From: Treponema bryantii
GTDB taxonomy: Bacteria; Spirochaetota; Spirochaetia; Treponematales; Treponemataceae
Direction: 5' to 3'
NCBI RefSeq assembly: GCF_036492245.1
Contig: NZ_AP025287.1
Span: 21,104 to 85,103 of the forward strand
Length of the DNA stretch: 64,000 bases
Both the position numbers and the translations under genes were made by a program. The stretch's first letter is position 1, and each line of letters opens with the position of its first letter. Positions 8,308-17,073 of the stretch are shown here, one piece after another. The notes beneath the pieces are model-generated. The model was not told the origin of the DNA, did not search any database, and saw nothing but the letters and a program-made list of their open reading frames with translations.

Positions 8308-10193
8308 GCTCTTTTTCTTCCTTTTTTCTCAACATTTTCATTCATATTTACAAGAACATTATTATTTGTATTTGAATTCTCATTACTAATTGCATTTGGC
8401 CTTGCATTTTTTACAGTGTTTTCGTATGCGACATTTGAAATACGCATCATTTTTTCTGGATTATTCAATGCAAATTTAAAGAACTCAGATTTGGCAGGTT
8501 CTTTTTTCCAATCTCTGCAGCTTTGGAATGGTTCTTTTGTAAGCGAACAGTAAATGTAATTTGCAATATCATAGTTTAATTGAGTTTCAATATCAGCTTT
8601 CCTTAAATCAATTGCCTCTGGTCTTTGAAGTAATTCAGTGTTTTCAACAGGTGGTTGTTTTTCAGGAATCAATGCTAATTTAGTATTAAACTCTGGAAGA
8701 CTGCCATATTTATATTTGTATTTTGCATCAAATATATTTCTTCTCATTTCTTCCTTTGCAGCCTTTTTTTCTGCTCTGGTTGGTTTACAAGGAACGCATA
8801 ATGTATATACATATTGTCCATTGGAATTCATTCCATTAGCAATAATCATACATTTTGCTTTCAGATTTGAAATGTTTGCATTTTGATTTAATAAATTACT
8901 CATTGGAACATATGCTGGTGTATTAATACCATTCAGCAAATTATTACGAGCAAGGGCCATCTGATTGTTTCCACGATAGATTGCATTATTTACAGGATTG
9001 TAAATATAATCCGGCACCACTCCTGTCTGTTGGAGAGGATGTTTATTTTCCTTTATTGCCCGTAAGTTATCATCCATATCACTTTTTACATGCTGGCTAT
9101 GTTTCTTTTCATATCCATTAAAATGATTATCACGAGTTTTCATGAAAAGGATTCCATAACGATCAAGTACTTCATCATTCTGGTTATCGAAAATAAATTG
9201 ATTAAAAACTTTTTTAAGTTCAGAATCAGAGCCATCTGTTTTTTTATATTTATCAAGTAATGGTTTAATTAATTTTTTATCTACTTCTGAAATATTTTGA
9301 TAATTATAATCAACTTTATTCAGAGCCTTAGTCATTTCAAAAAGCTTCTTAGTATAATTTTCAGGAGAAAGTTCTATTTTTTTATTTTGCTTATAATATC
9401 TTTTTACATCTTCTGGAATTGTATTAATACAAACAAAAGTATCATTATCAAGTTCTTCAGATTGCTGATGCTTATTAGTTAATAAAGATTTTTTTTGCTT
9501 TAATTCACTCTCTTTAGCTGCCTTTGTAATATCAGTAAAGTTTACATAAACATTATTATTAACAAAAGCTTCTTCATTATCTGGATGTTCTTGATATTTC
9601 GCATTCAGCATATGAACGGCAAAATCATTTTGTAAAATTGCAACCGCATTAATACCATTAATATTATCTGCATTTGCTTTCTGATATAGATTTGTCTGAG
9701 CTCTGAATTCAGGATTCTTTGAATAACGGCGGAGTCTTAATTCATTATCATCAGCTTGAAAAACTTGAAAATATGATACAGATATATCATTATCATATTT
9801 TGTTTCAAACTTATAAATATTTCCAACTTTGATTCCAGCTTCATCAAGTTTATTAAGACGTTCTTCTAGAGACATTTTTGTATAAGATGTATTTTTATTT
9901 TCAGTCTTTTTCACTCTTTTTAGATTGTCTTTCTCATTTTTTAATGAAGTTCTTAATTTTTTTTGAATATTGCTAAGTTCATCTTCTTCAAAAGGTTTTA
10001 AATTATTATTATTTTTAAAACCATTTTTTAATTCAAAAGTATTTGAGATTTCTTTTAAATCAGTATCAAGGATGATTCTCCGAGTATGATTTTCTTGGTC
10101 ATTATATAATGCTATATAATATTTATTTCCTTCTATTTCATATTTTTTGAAATTGTTCTTAAAATCAATACTATCAAATATTTCTTTAGTCAT
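8304..10193 (-). CDS. Large modular protein with ArdC-N-like segment and KKGRKRA tail, 629 aa
   Basis: The first 330 residues are charged and mostly helical. Around 380-430 comes a segment HPLQQTGVVPDYIYNPVN followed by NAIYRGNNQMAL, which resembles the 'N..T...YRGIN' strand-turn of ArdC N-terminal domains. Then comes a section ending FKFALNNPEKMMRISN. The C-terminus is Asn-rich and ends NENVEKKGRKRA, the basic tail shared with ArdC and the RadC-like protein. No enzyme motif was seen. It starts immediately after the stop of the 836-aa gene (TAAATG). I infer a role in establishment in the recipient. Confidence 0.7.
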   Translation of the reverse strand: MTKEIFDSIDFKNNFKKYEIEGNKYYIALYNDQENHTRRIILDTDLKEISNTFELKNGFKNNNNLKPFEEDELSNIQKKLRTSLKNEKDNLKRVKKTENKNTSYTKMSLEERLNKLDEAGIKVGNIYKFETKYDNDISVSYFQVFQADDNELRLRRYSKNPEFRAQTNLYQKANADNINGINAVAILQNDFAVHMLNAKYQEHPDNEEAFVNNNVYVNFTDITKAAKESELKQKKSLLTNKHQQSEELDNDTFVCINTIPEDVKRYYKQNKKIELSPENYTKKLFEMTKALNKVDYNYQNISEVDKKLIKPLLDKYKKTDGSDSELKKVFNQFIFDNQNDEVLDRYGILFMKTRDNHFNGYEKKHSQHVKSDMDDNLRAIKENKHPLQQTGVVPDYIYNPVNNAIYRGNNQMALARNNLLNGINTPAYVPMSNLLNQNANISNLKAKCMIIANGMNSNGQYVYTLCVPCKPTRAEKKAAKEEMRRNIFDAKYKYKYGSLPEFNTKLALIPEKQPPVENTELLQRPEAIDLRKADIETQLNYDIANYIYCSLTKEPFQSCRDWKKEPAKSEFFKFALNNPEKMMRISNVAYENTVKNARPNAISNENSNTNNNVLVNMNENVEKKGRKRA

Positions 10194-12704
10194 TTATGCT
10201 TTCCTACCCTTCTTTGAAGAATGATTATTAGAATTAATATTTTGATTCTCAGTACGGAATTCATTTGCCTGTTTTACTGCATTATTAATAATTGTATTAA
10301 TCTGCTCCTTTGTAAGATTATTTGTAAGCTGCAGATTAAGTACTTGTTTTGCAGTATTTGCTTCAGTACTTAGTTTTTTTTCAAGAGAATCTAAAAATGT
10401 CGTATTCTGATTTTTAAGAAATTTAACTTGTTCAGTCAGATCGCTAATTTTCTTGTCCTTAAAATAAGGAACATCATCAAGATTCTGATATTCATTTATT
10501 TTAATGCCAGTTCCTTTTAGGATATTTTCTTTAACAAGTGTTTCAATCTTCGATTTTTCCGATTCTGTACATGCACTAGTCTTTTTGCTCAAACAATCTG
10601 GACTTATAGCCTTATTCTCATTTGATGAAGAATAGTATTCCCAGAAATCTTTTTTTGAAAATTTATGGTCCGGAAAAATAGCATAGAGTGTATCATCCTT
10701 TAAGTCTTTTCTATAAAGAATATTTACAATACTAGTTTCCTGCTCTTTCCTTGTCTGAGCCATATTGCGATAAAAATCAATAGATTCTTGTGATAACTTA
10801 ATTTTCTTGGTTTTATATTCAGTATTTTCTTCTTTTACAAGCTTATCGGAATTTGTAAAGAGTCTTTCATTTATTGATGGAATAAATGTTGAATTTTCTG
10901 AGCGTGTTTTTATTGGATATTGATAATTCTTTCCAGGTTTCAAATCATATGTACTTGTAAGAGAACCATCTTTGAAATATACATCAAGGAATGCATCTTG
11001 TTTAATACAATCTTTCATCTTTTGTTCAATATTTCGAAGAGATTCCTTTCCATATTGATTTTCAATTTGTGTACAGACTTTTTCAGTTAAGAAAGGAATT
11101 GCATTAATAGAATGATTTGCAAGGGCTGTTTTTTTCAATCCTTTTTTTATATTTGAAACATCTTTGTCAAAATAATTACAAGAATAATAACGAAGCCCGT
11201 TAATTCTGTTATCACTGTCCAAAAATGTAACTGGAATAAAAGCGTCATTCCAATTATTAGAATCATTTATTTGTTGTGCAATAGATTCAAGTTGTGTTGT
11301 ACTTTTTAAAGAAGTTGTTTCTTTTATTGGAAAATCTTCTTTCTTATTAAGAAGTGGATCTTCTTTTCCTTTATTATTTTCATTAACAACATAATTCCAT
11401 TCGCTATTAGAAGGATTGTAATAAGAGAAAGTATCATGGTCTATAATGATATGACCGAGAAGTCTGCATTCATTATTAGAATTTGTAAGAGATTTTTTGA
11501 GGCTTTCTGTAGTTGATATATCATCCATCGATGGCTCTGTTCTTCCCGAAGGATGATTATGACAGACTACAACATCAGTATCTGTATCAATAAAATGAGA
11601 TATGACTTTTTGTAAAGTTTCAGTAGTTCCCACAACAGAACGGTTTGGTAAATAACTAGATACTGCAAGCTGGTCTTTAATAGTTCCGGATTCTCTATCA
11701 ATAAAAAGATATCTGAAAGTTTCAAAACTTTTATTGCGGTATATTTCAAGAGCAGCGGCCAATTCTTGCTGTCCTTTTGCAGTTATTTGACCGTCTTTCA
11801 TATCTATCTTTTTATTCGTGATATCAAAAACACCATGTTCACGAAATGTTTGGAAAGCCTGCTGCATTTCGGATTTTTGTCCTTTAATTTTCAACACAGG
11901 AGCAATTATTTTTTCAAGTTCTCTCTTGCTTTGATAAAGCTGTTCTTCAGTTATAGACGGGTCGATAAAATCTTTCTTTATATCTTCTGCAACAACATTA
12001 ATTTTCTTTTTTTCTACGTTATATAAAGGAGAGTTTTCATGGACTGACTTATCTTTATTATCAGGGTCATCAAAATAATCTGGATGCCGTTCAAAAAGAT
12101 ATTTTTCTACTGTTTTTCCTTCTGGAATATGATAATCCATTTCCATAAAATCAATATCTCTAATTTCACTGATAGGAATATCACCCCATTCAGACATTTG
12201 TAAATCACCATTTAATATTACATAACCAAAACCATAACCATCAGTTTTTTTTGGATTGTTTTCATCTGGATAAAGCTGGGTACAATAGATCTCAGTACTA
12301 CCTAAGAAATATCTGAAACCTATATCATGTGTCATATCTTCGTTATATAAATCTTCATTTGTCGTAATCTTACGACACTTATTTGCTATTTCTTTGAGTT
12401 TATTTCTGAAGAATTCGCCCTCTTCACCTTCACACAATTCTCTTGTAAAAGCAAATTGAGCACCAGGAATAACTTGTCGGCATAATTCAAGGTCTTCTTC
12501 TGTTAATTCAGAAGTATTGTCTTCTTCTGTAATATCATCATCATCTTCTTCTTCTTCATCGAAATAATGTGGATTACCATCTTCATCAAAATAATCAGGT
12601 TTATCAACAAAAGAAGCTTCGATATCTTTCTCTATTGCAGCTTCGGACATTCCGCCATTTTCTTGCATTGATTCTACGTATTTATCAAATTCATTATCTT
12701 CCAT
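10194..12704 (-). CDS. DUF2958-like plus RadC/JAB-domain protein with KKGRKA tail, 836 aa
   Basis: After an acidic N-terminus (EEEEDDDD around 50-57) residues about 70-215 resemble DUF2958 (YGFGYVILNGD, ISEIRD, YHIPEGKTVEKYL). Residues about 315-425 are a RadC-type JAB domain: HNHPSG at 382-387, a following DD, and LLGHIIIDHD, the expected zinc-binding set. RadC-like proteins of this type are frequent near antirestriction genes on mobile elements, but their reaction is not settled. The last 400 residues are charged and coiled, with no recognised domain, and end NHSSKKGRKA. The length is about four times that of a normal RadC, so this is a multidomain fusion. Confidence 0.82.
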   Translation of the reverse strand: MEDNEFDKYVESMQENGGMSEAAIEKDIEASFVDKPDYFDEDGNPHYFDEEEEDDDDITEEDNTSELTEEDLELCRQVIPGAQFAFTRELCEGEEGEFFRNKLKEIANKCRKITTNEDLYNEDMTHDIGFRYFLGSTEIYCTQLYPDENNPKKTDGYGFGYVILNGDLQMSEWGDIPISEIRDIDFMEMDYHIPEGKTVEKYLFERHPDYFDDPDNKDKSVHENSPLYNVEKKKINVVAEDIKKDFIDPSITEEQLYQSKRELEKIIAPVLKIKGQKSEMQQAFQTFREHGVFDITNKKIDMKDGQITAKGQQELAAALEIYRNKSFETFRYLFIDRESGTIKDQLAVSSYLPNRSVVGTTETLQKVISHFIDTDTDVVVCHNHPSGRTEPSMDDISTTESLKKSLTNSNNECRLLGHIIIDHDTFSYYNPSNSEWNYVVNENNKGKEDPLLNKKEDFPIKETTSLKSTTQLESIAQQINDSNNWNDAFIPVTFLDSDNRINGLRYYSCNYFDKDVSNIKKGLKKTALANHSINAIPFLTEKVCTQIENQYGKESLRNIEQKMKDCIKQDAFLDVYFKDGSLTSTYDLKPGKNYQYPIKTRSENSTFIPSINERLFTNSDKLVKEENTEYKTKKIKLSQESIDFYRNMAQTRKEQETSIVNILYRKDLKDDTLYAIFPDHKFSKKDFWEYYSSSNENKAISPDCLSKKTSACTESEKSKIETLVKENILKGTGIKINEYQNLDDVPYFKDKKISDLTEQVKFLKNQNTTFLDSLEKKLSTEANTAKQVLNLQLTNNLTKEQINTIINNAVKQANEFRTENQNINSNNHSSKKGRKA

Positions 12705-12829
12705 TTTGTGTAAGTCTCCAGTTCTATAAAAGCTTAAAGAAAAATAATTATAACTTTGAAATACTTGGTAATAAGATAGGATTTGTATTTGTATATAACC
12801 AGGCTCTAAGTTATTTTTTAATTAAATAA

Positions 12830-12847
12830 GGGGAAGTTTCCTTCCCC
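12830..12847 (-). terminator. Probable terminator after the gene at 12869
   Basis: A perfect 7-bp GC-rich hairpin (GGGGAAG, loop TTTC, CTTCCCC). On the minus strand it lies just after the 338-aa gene and is followed by the T-rich TTATTTAATT. It also has a T-run on the plus strand, but no plus-strand gene needs it. Confidence 0.5.
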
Positions 12848-12868
12848 CCATTTTTTGAAAAAAGAAAA

Positions 12869-13885
12869 TTAATGTTTACGAGAAGCTTTTTTCTCATTAA
12901 CATGTACATTCTGATTTACTTCAGTCATAGAATTATTTTTAGCATTGATGTTTTCCATCATTTTGTTGTATTCACTAACTGTCATATTTGCTCTGTTTTC
13001 AGCAGATTTAACGGCATTAATGAACTGATTCTGATGACCTAGATATTCATCTGCAATTGCAGCAATTTCTTTCTTCGAGAAATTGATACCTTCAAAATTA
13101 CCCTGGAGTTTTCCACGGAATGCAATTGCTAATTTCTCAACAAACATTTCCTTTGTGGAATCATCCTTTCGTTTTGGAATAGGTGCCAATTCTTCTGAAT
13201 ACAGAGGTGGAAGATTTGCCGGCTGAGTAGAAACAATTCTTTCATCAGATGGTTTGTAAGAGCCCTTAACTGCTCCTTTGTGGTGTTCAATGATTGGATC
13301 ACCTTTCTTAAAGGAGATTTCAGTACCATCTTTGAGCTTTGTTTTTCCATCACTTGTATGAAGGATGTTGTTGCCATTTTTATCTTTCTTGTAGATATCT
13401 TCAGTATAATGAACAACATTACCCTCTTCATCACGTTCTGCAACGAACTTTCTTTTACGAATATCATCTGCAGCAAAAATGAGAGAGAAAATCTTATCTT
13501 TTACATAAGTTCCATCTGCATTCTTTTTGTGAGTTCCCGCAACTTCTTTACCAGCTATAACTTCTGGATCATTTTTTCTCCACCATGCATCATACTTATC
13601 GTAAATAGCAGTAGCGATATGTTTTGTTCCAGGAGCTGACATATAATCAAGAGAATCACGCTGATTCAAAGTAAGAGCCTGAGCTGATACTTTATTGTTG
13701 TCACGCATTGCCTGACCAACAATAATCATGTTGATTCCCTGGAAAACTTCATTTGTACTTGCATTAAGTACATAATCAGGTTTCTGATTAGATGCCTGTA
13801 AGAAACTCTGACCTTTATTAAGATCGTCAACGAACTTTCTTACCAAGCTGCTCTCGTAGTTCTCTGTGCTGTTTTCTTTTTCCAT
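12869..13885 (-). CDS. ArdC-N-like modular protein with basic tail, 338 aa
   Basis: I place the start at the ATG at 13885, which has AAGG at normal distance; an ATG four codons upstream directly abuts the ribosome site. Residues 25-60 (SFLQASNQKPDYVLN, then NEVFQGINMIIVGQA) resemble the ArdC N-terminal strand-turn 'N..T...yrGIN..lL'. The middle contains short Asp/Gly/Lys repeats (DKNGNNILHTSDGKTKLKDG). The end, NVHVNEKKASRKH, is a variant of the shared basic tail. It is first in the ardC block and separated from the next gene by a terminator-like hairpin. Confidence 0.68.
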   Translation of the reverse strand: MEKENSTENYESSLVRKFVDDLNKGQSFLQASNQKPDYVLNASTNEVFQGINMIIVGQAMRDNNKVSAQALTLNQRDSLDYMSAPGTKHIATAIYDKYDAWWRKNDPEVIAGKEVAGTHKKNADGTYVKDKIFSLIFAADDIRKRKFVAERDEEGNVVHYTEDIYKKDKNGNNILHTSDGKTKLKDGTEISFKKGDPIIEHHKGAVKGSYKPSDERIVSTQPANLPPLYSEELAPIPKRKDDSTKEMFVEKLAIAFRGKLQGNFEGINFSKKEIAAIADEYLGHQNQFINAVKSAENRANMTVSEYNKMMENINAKNNSMTEVNQNVHVNEKKASRKH

Positions 13886-13986
13886 TTGTGTTACCATCCT
13901 TACATTTAAATCAATTAATGCATAAGCATTATCAAGGTTTATATTAAGTACAACGTACTAATATACTTAATTAAAATTATGAATAA

Positions 13987-14325
13987 TTAGGAAATACGTT
14001 TACCGTTAATCCAATATTCTTTTGATTCTCCATAATCGGCATATACAGCAGCCATAAGATTTCCGTTTTCATCGTATTTTTCATTATGAAGATAGCCGTC
14101 TTTCCAATATTCTGTATGTGAATCTTCCATCTGTACTGCCGGAATATTTTCTTCAGAATGAAGAAACCCGTTTTTCCAGTTTAAGATGCAAGCAACTTTT
14201 GCCTGACCGAACTTATTTTCAAACACAATAAATTCTTGACCATTTCTTGGTTGATTTCCATCCATAACAGGTTTGTGTTCTTTCATCAGATTAATGAATC
14301 TGCTTTTACTTTTTACTGTATCCAA
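13987..14325 (-). CDS. MORN-like repeat protein, 112 aa
   Basis: The start codon is TTG at 14325, six bases after AGGAG; no ATG fits. Residues 60-112 contain short tandem units built on 'EYWKDGYLHNE' and 'EYWINGKRIS', alternating aromatic-Gly strands like MORN or toxin-associated repeat proteins. Small proteins with such 'GxxEWWxNGKLHR' strands are widespread in plasmid accessory regions. No catalytic residues are visible. It is divergent from the gene at 14462, and a palindromic operator lies between them. Confidence 0.6.
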   Translation of the reverse strand: MDTVKSKSRFINLMKEHKPVMDGNQPRNGQEFIVFENKFGQAKVACILNWKNGFLHSEENIPAVQMEDSHTEYWKDGYLHNEKYDENGNLMAAVYADYGESKEYWINGKRIS

Positions 14326-14423
14326 TTTTTACTCCTGATTTATAATAAAAAATATTATCTTTCTTTGCACGGTTGACATTGATATATTATAATGGATTCA
14401 TATATATTTCAAGTATTGAAATA

Positions 14424-14447
14424 AAAAGTTCGTTAGAACGAACTTTT
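14424..14447. promoter_or_regulatory. Dispersed palindrome, copy 1
   Basis: A 24-bp inverted repeat with core GTTCGTTAGAACGAAC (one change from the consensus GTTCGTTCGAACGAAC), flanked by A and T tracts. It lies in the divergent promoter region between 13987-14325 and 14462-14854, 15 bases before the second gene's start. Confidence 0.75.
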
Positions 14448-14461
14448 ATAGTGGGGCTTTA

Positions 14462-14854
14462 ATGACAGTTTGTTCGTTGAATAATGAATTTGTAAGACTT
14501 TATTCGATCGGAAAAGAAATAGGTTATAACGGAACAACAATTGAATATGCAGACAATACCAATACTTTTTTGATTTTCTATTATAACAAGTTTTGCAGAA
14601 TATATGTAATCAACGGACAAGAAGAAAAACAGAATCTGGTCCAGGTAAAAGAGAAGATCAAAGTTGAAGCATTGTATGATAAAAAAGAATGCATGCGACT
14701 TGTAAAATTTATAAAGTCAAAACGGGATGATGATTTTCTATATTTTATAAATCCTCTTTTTTTTAAGGAAATAAATGTATTTTTGAGAAAGAAAAATTAT
14801 TTGAATTATTTAGAATATATTTTTGAGAAATATAAGGAGAGAAATATCCTATGA
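14462..14854 (+). CDS. Hypothetical protein, 130 aa
   Basis: A soluble protein rich in Tyr, Phe, Asn and Lys with no recognised motif. It is the first of a two-gene plus-strand operon (the next gene overlaps by 4 bases, ATGA). The ribosome site is GTGGGG, seven bases before the ATG. The upstream region carries dispersed palindrome copy 1, so expression is probably under the same control as other backbone genes. Confidence 0.55.
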   Translation: MTVCSLNNEFVRLYSIGKEIGYNGTTIEYADNTNTFLIFYYNKFCRIYVINGQEEKQNLVQVKEKIKVEALYDKKECMRLVKFIKSKRDDDFLYFINPLFFKEINVFLRKKNYLNYLEYIFEKYKERNIL

Positions 14855-15564
14855 ACTATCTGACACTTGCATCCAATGTTAGACAACATTTTGGTATTTA
14901 TACAACATATTTAAAACTGCATGAGGAAAAGATTTTTATATTATTACAGCATATAAATGAAACCTCTGTAATATTTGTATGCCCAAAAACTACAATTACT
15001 AAAGATGTTAAATCAAAGATTACATTTAATTCTGTTTTTGGAAATATTGAACTCAACGTAAAAGTTGATTCAATATTTAATGGTCAATATATGTTCTCGA
15101 TAGAAGGAACAATTACAGGCATAAATAAAGAAGATTTTTTAATTGCATTAAATAACTTCTTATTGGATGCAATAAAAAAACAAAAACGTAGAGAAGAACG
15201 TATTTTATGTACAAAAGAAAATCTCCGAAGACTCAGATTATTAAATACATTTACCCTGCCATTTAAGAAAAAATTCTATAATTGCATGATAAAGGATATT
15301 TCTTCATCAAACTTAAAATGTATTACCAGTATCGATTTACTACAGCATGTTAATGAACGTTTTAGTATTGTAATAAAATTTTATGAACCGGAAGAAGTCT
15401 TTGTTTTTAATAATTGTTTTATTGTTCGTAAAAACGAAATTGTAATAAATGATATTCCGTTTGCAGAGTTAGTAATATGTTTGAGACATTTCAATAATAA
15501 TTTCAAGTATAGAATTGAATGTTTTTTTAATAGAAAAAGTGAAAATTTGCTAAGCAAAAGATAA
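14851..15564 (+). CDS. PilZ-like domain protein, 237 aa
   Basis: The N-terminal 100 residues form a beta-rich domain like the YcgR-N part of spirochaete PilZ proteins. RREER (residues 113-117) followed by a beta-rich segment containing FYNCMIKDISSSNLKC resembles the PilZ RxxxR motif and its 'D.S..G' turn, although the glycine is not conserved. If real, it would bind cyclic di-GMP. It lacks a membrane segment. It overlaps the upstream gene by 4 bases and converges on the HU gene. The family call is moderate; a profile search would settle it. Confidence 0.55.
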   Translation: MNYLTLASNVRQHFGIYTTYLKLHEEKIFILLQHINETSVIFVCPKTTITKDVKSKITFNSVFGNIELNVKVDSIFNGQYMFSIEGTITGINKEDFLIALNNFLLDAIKKQKRREERILCTKENLRRLRLLNTFTLPFKKKFYNCMIKDISSSNLKCITSIDLLQHVNERFSIVIKFYEPEEVFVFNNCFIVRKNEIVINDIPFAELVICLRHFNNNFKYRIECFFNRKSENLLSKR

Positions 15565-15578
15565 TAGAAAATTTAGCT

Positions 15579-15869
15579 TTATAGCTGTCTTAATTTCTCT
15601 TTTAATTCCTTACCAGGTTTGAAACTTACATTATAATGAGAATCATAAGAAAGCATTTCTCCATTTTTGGGATTCCGGACACTCTTTCCCTTTCTATACT
15701 TCAATTCAAAAAGGCCAAAGTCCATGACCATTACTGTATTGCCCTCACAAAGTTCTTCTTTTACCTTATTAAAAATTATAGAATATAATTCTGATACAGT
15801 ATTTTTATCAAAGGAATAATCATTGCAGATAGATTCAACGATATCTTTTTTTGTTTTTCTTTCATTCAT
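15579..15869 (-). CDS. HU/IHF-family DNA-binding protein
   Basis: A 96-aa protein of typical HU length. Features: an N-terminal helix pair (KKDIVESICNDYSFDKNTVSELYSII), the strand VMVMDFGLFELKYRKGKSVRNPKNGE, which matches the HU arm 'GFGxF...R.GRNPxTG', and the terminal FKPGKELKEKL. HU bends DNA and could act at the iteron origin or in partition. It is encoded directly after the small HTH gene with 1 base between and so lies at the end of the parA-parB operon. Confidence 0.9.
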   Translation of the reverse strand: MNERKTKKDIVESICNDYSFDKNTVSELYSIIFNKVKEELCEGNTVMVMDFGLFELKYRKGKSVRNPKNGEMLSYDSHYNVSFKPGKELKEKLRQL

Positions 15870-15870
15870 G

Positions 15871-16092
15871 TTAATCTAAAACCTTTTTTTTATATAAAAG
15901 ATAGTCGTTAAACATATCACTCTTAAGGGTCTGATTCTTACGGTTTTTAAGCAATTCCAGCTGCTCTTCTGTTATCAGATATTTATTATCAACTTTAGGA
16001 ATGTTGTATTGTTGAAGTAAATGGATAACAGAAGAGTATTTCATGTTGAGAATAGGACATATTTCAGATGCTGAATAATATGGCTTATCCAA
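15871..16092 (-). CDS. Small helix-turn-helix protein, 73 aa, TTG start
   Basis: The best start is the TTG at 16090-16092. It overlaps the parB stop codon (ATTGGATAA) and lies eight bases after AGAAGG; longer starts inside parB lack a ribosome site. Residues 4-45 (YYSASEICPILNMKYSSVIHLLQQYNIPKV) read as a MerR/excisionase-type winged HTH, followed by an ITEEQLELLK helix. This makes it a candidate plasmid regulator or an accessory partition factor. It is translationally coupled to ParB. Confidence 0.65.
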   Translation of the reverse strand: MDKPYYSASEICPILNMKYSSVIHLLQQYNIPKVDNKYLITEEQLELLKNRKNQTLKSDMFNDYLLYKKKVLD

Positions 16093-17068
16093 TAGTATAA
16101 CCTTCTTCCAGATAAAAGTTTTCAATCTGATTAATAATGAACTTTTCAACTTTTGAATTAAATTCTTTTTTGTTGCTTGTCCATTTGAAAACTTTATCAG
16201 TTTCATTTATAGAATAGTTTAAATTAATTCCAAGAGAAACTTCTTTTGGATTTTCAGATTCTTCATCATCGTCAAATACAACATTATCAGAAATATCAGA
16301 ATCATCTGAATCAATATCAAACATTTCATTAACTTCATCATTACTGATTTCAGGCTCTTTTTTCTCTTTATTCTTAATCCTTTCTTTTTCAGCTTTTACA
16401 GCCTTCTGGAATGCAGATGCTGTATTTCCCTTTTCTTTAGTTTCAGCTTTTACTTTCTCTTTTTGTTCTTCGCTGAGATTACCAAAATCATAAGCGGAAC
16501 GGCTTGTAGCCTCACCTTCAAGATTTTCAAAAATATCTGCATTTTCTTCACGTGCCTCAAGAGCTTTAAGAGCTTCTGTAATCATGCTTTTTGGCTTATG
16601 TAAAGCTGCTGCAATTTCTACATTAGACATTCCCATATCCTGTAACTTTTTGATATAGGTTTCTCGTTCTTTTGTAGACATATTGATGCGGTGTTCATTT
16701 TCAATAGCCTGAAGAATAATTCTCTCTTTTTCATCTTTCCAGGCATGTTCTGCAATAATACAATCAACAGTTGGAATATCATAAACCATACAGGCTTTGG
16801 TTCTTCGTGAACCAACTTTTACGGTATAGCGTTCACCTTCTTTATATACAATTACCGGTTCAAGTTGACCATACTCTTTAATAGATTCTGCAAGTTCTTC
16901 AAGTTCTGCATCATTTTTTTCATTACGAATATTCTCTCCAATATCAATAAGATTAGTTGGAATCTTTACAACTCTATTGATATCTGCAGAATCAAATTTT
17001 ACAGTTTCTTTCTTTTCAACCTTTACACCAATATTCTGAGGTTTCTTACTAAAATCAAGCTTTGCCAT
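16085..17068 (-). CDS. parB: ParB/KorB-family partition protein
   Basis: A 327-aa protein with the ParB N-terminal fold: IPTNLIDIGENIR (36-48), LEPVIVY (69-75), the GSRR box (86-89) and the ENEHR box (123-127), then a central HTH (about 147-168, NVEIAAALHKPKSMITEALKAL), an acidic linker and a C-terminal domain. ParB binds centromere sites with ParA to segregate plasmids; relatives such as KorB are also global repressors. The 13 palindromes of this window are plausible binding sites (inference). It starts 5 bases after parA. Confidence 0.9.
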   Translation of the reverse strand: MAKLDFSKKPQNIGVKVEKKETVKFDSADINRVVKIPTNLIDIGENIRNEKNDAELEELAESIKEYGQLEPVIVYKEGERYTVKVGSRRTKACMVYDIPTVDCIIAEHAWKDEKERIILQAIENEHRINMSTKERETYIKKLQDMGMSNVEIAAALHKPKSMITEALKALEAREENADIFENLEGEATSRSAYDFGNLSEEQKEKVKAETKEKGNTASAFQKAVKAEKERIKNKEKKEPEISNDEVNEMFDIDSDDSDISDNVVFDDDEESENPKEVSLGINLNYSINETDKVFKWTSNKKEFNSKVEKFIINQIENFYLEEGYTIG

Positions 17069-17073
17069 TTTCT

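Noticed and set aside
14326..14461. Clear sigma-70 promoters for the divergent genes at 14325 and 14462
   Set aside because: TTGACA and TATAAT are present, but no pair has normal 16-18 base spacing in either direction, so I did not call a promoter.
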